Shown piece after piece: positions 62,716 to 64,000 of a stretch of DNA of 64,000 bases (positions are counted from its first letter, which is position 1; every line of letters begins with the position of its first letter). Source of the stretch: JALTDM01 sp964421355 (GTDB lineage Bacteria; Bacteroidota; Bacteroidia; Bacteroidales; JALTDM01); assembly GCA_964421355.1 (NCBI GenBank), contig CAYQWX010000003.1:9877-73876 (forward strand). The letters are read 5' to 3'. The notes under the pieces were generated by a model. That model was not told where the DNA came from. It searched no databases and saw nothing but the letters and a program-made list of their open reading frames with translations. The position numbers were made by a program, and so were the translations under genes.

Positions 62716-64000
62716 ATGAAGTATATTGCTATTTTTTATATCCTATTTTTTTTAGTAGTAAAGATTGGACTTTCACAATTATTGATAGTTAAAAACATAC
62801 AATTTGCTGGAAACAAAACCACTAAATCTTTTGTTCTACAAAATGAATTACCAATAAAAACCGGAGATACTATAAAAACACTACAAATAGATAGTATAAA
62901 AACACTTATCCATAATAATTTAATGAATACTTCTTTATTCAATTTTATTTTTATTACCGATAGTATTAAAAATCAATTCATTTATTTTTATATAAATGTA
63001 ATTGAACGGTGGTATATTTGGCCTTACCCAATATTGGAACACGCCGACCGTAATTTGAGTTCATTTTTGTATAATAATAATTGGAATAGAGTAAATTATG
63101 GTTTTGTTATAAGATGGTATAATTTTAGAGGAAGAAGAGATTTTTTAAAAATAAAAGCCCGTTATGGATATAAGCAACAATATGGATTAACTTATGACAA
63201 TCCATACGCTTTCAAGAGTAAATATTTTTCTTATAATGTTTCAATATTATATAACAGAAGGCAAGAAATTCCTTATTCCATAAAAAACAACCTTTATGAA
63301 TATATATCGGCACCATATTTTATCTTTAAAGAAAAAAATATAAAAATACAGACTGCTTACCGTTATAATCTATATTCAAACATTGGGGAATATATAAATT
63401 GGCTACAAATGCAAGAAGAATTACCATCTTTAATTCTTCTCCAAACATATAAAGTTGGAATATTTTGGAAACAAGATTACCGTAACTTACATTATTATCC
63501 AACAGAAGGTATATACAGATATATATCGATAGAAAATTTTACAACTACAAAATCATTGATTGATAAAATAGTATTAGACTATAGACTATATCATACATTT
63601 TATAACAAAATAAACTTATCTGCAGCTTTAGGCTTTAAATACATAAATTCACATTTACCATTTTATTATTTATCTGACGATTGGAATAGTACTCAAGTAA
63701 GAGGAATATATCTAAAAGTATTGCCTTATCAATCAATAGCAAATATCAAAACCTATATTAGATATAATATTATAGAAAAAAAAGACCTGTACATCAAGAT
63801 GTTAAAAAAAGATGAATTTGCAAAGACTTTTTATTTTGCTTATACAGGTTTATTTTTTGATGCTGCCAATGTTTTATATCAAAATGAGTATAAATTTTAT
63901 TATTCTATAGGATTAAGTTTTGATTTTGCTACTTACTATGACAAAGTATTACGCTTGGAAATAGCATATAATACATTAGACAACAATATTGGTTTATTTT
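62716..64000 (+). CDS. BamA/TamA-like outer-membrane protein with one POTRA domain (3' end beyond the window)
   Basis: The frame is open from the ATG at 62716 to the window edge (428 codons). Signal peptide ends IGLSQ (~21). One POTRA-like domain follows (~22-96: LLIVKNIQFAGNKTTKSFVL, then DSIKTLIHNNLMNTSLFNFI). After it, tyrosine- and asparagine-rich alternating strands (~120 onward) look like the 16-strand surface-antigen barrel. BamA/TamA relatives insert other proteins into the outer membrane, but those have more POTRA domains. A single one suggests a dedicated translocase or secretion pore. It follows the T9SS operon after a terminator, so it is transcribed separately. Confidence 0.78.
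   Translation, partial: MKYIAIFYILFFLVVKIGLSQLLIVKNIQFAGNKTTKSFVLQNELPIKTGDTIKTLQIDSIKTLIHNNLMNTSLFNFIFITDSIKNQFIYFYINVIERWYIWPYPILEHADRNLSSFLYNNNWNRVNYGFVIRWYNFRGRRDFLKIKARYGYKQQYGLTYDNPYAFKSKYFSYNVSILYNRRQEIPYSIKNNLYEYISAPYFIFKEKNIKIQTAYRYNLYSNIGEYINWLQMQEELPSLILLQTYKVGIFWKQDYRNLHYYPTEGIYRYISIENFTTTKSLIDKIVLDYRLYHTFYNKINLSAALGFKYINSHLPFYYLSDDWNSTQVRGIYLKVLPYQSIANIKTYIRYNIIEKKDLYIKMLKKDEFAKTFYFAYTGLFFDAANVLYQNEYKFYYSIGLSFDFATYYDKVLRLEIAYNTLDNNIGLF

Noticed and set aside
1..64000. CRISPR arrays, tRNA/rRNA genes, insertion sequences, prophage or defence islands
   Set aside because: Intergenic gaps are short and none contains spaced direct repeats, cloverleaf sequences, transposase genes or terminal inverted repeats that I could recognise.

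Overview
The window is a stretch of chromosome from a member of the Bacteroidota (Bacteroidetes). The strongest evidence is a type IX secretion (T9SS) core locus in canonical order (PorP/SprF-like, gldK, gldL, gldM, gldN), four large cargo proteins with T9SS sorting domains (one type A, three type B), Bacteroidota-only families (DUF4292 lipoprotein, DUF3109, tandem ExbD genes) and repeated TAnnTTTG promoter elements. The DNA is strongly AT-rich throughout. The gene set (lpxK, kdsA, AsmA-like, BamA/TamA-like, SurA-like) shows a Gram-negative envelope. mqnC indicates menaquinone made by the futalosine route, and citrate synthase plus aconitase indicate a TCA arm. I cannot name the genus. A run of ten Ns inside gldN shows that this is a scaffolded, probably metagenome-derived, assembly.

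Layout. 1-3707 (minus): three periplasmic folding factors (SurA-like PPIase cut by the window edge, a lipoprotein, a double-parvulin PPIase). 3863-6175 (minus): cmk, LOG protein, mnmA. 6313-9753 (plus): a secreted BNR/PKD/CUB protein. 9768-15395 (plus): type-4 uracil-DNA glycosylase, lpxK, purine nucleoside phosphorylase, mqnC, uvrB. 15460-18884: divergent aconitase and citrate synthase. 19031-28768 (plus): three consecutive giant T9SS type-B proteins sharing their C-terminal third. 28843-30645 (minus): typA. 31077-34873 (plus): sufS-like desulfurase, sodium/solute symporter, glycosyltransferase. 34866-38872 (minus): ExbB, a small membrane protein, two ExbD and three tandem paralogous beta-barrel proteins. 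39050-40212 (plus): thioredoxin-like protein and kdsA. 40278-48579 (minus): TPR lipoprotein, DUF4292 lipoprotein, EnvC-like protein, AsmA-like protein, a chimeric gene and a ChaN-like protein. 48695-49960 (plus): an uncharacterised outer-membrane protein. 50165-54036 (minus): plsY-fmt, and Tic20-like-TPR-ribH-DUF3109. 54143-62630 (plus): PorE-like protein, pepE, PorP-like protein and gldKLMN. 62716-end (plus): a POTRA/beta-barrel protein running off the edge.

How it fits together. Much of the window builds or uses the outer membrane. The SurA-like factors and the BamA/TamA-like protein serve barrel assembly, lpxK and kdsA make LPS, and ExbB/ExbD and GldL/GldM are two separate proton-driven motors. 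The T9SS locus exports the sort of cargo encoded at 6313-9753 and 19031-28768.

The most unusual item is the gene at 41175-41753. Its first ~55 codons match the start of the neighbouring ChaN-like gene, and its last 132 codons align without gaps to the tail of the neighbouring AsmA-like gene. The order AsmA - chimera - ChaN, with matching intergenic DNA, is what one tandem duplication with both breakpoints inside genes would leave. The product would be a new secreted protein made of 11-residue amphipathic repeats. No tRNA, rRNA, CRISPR array, prophage, insertion sequence or recognisable defence system was seen.
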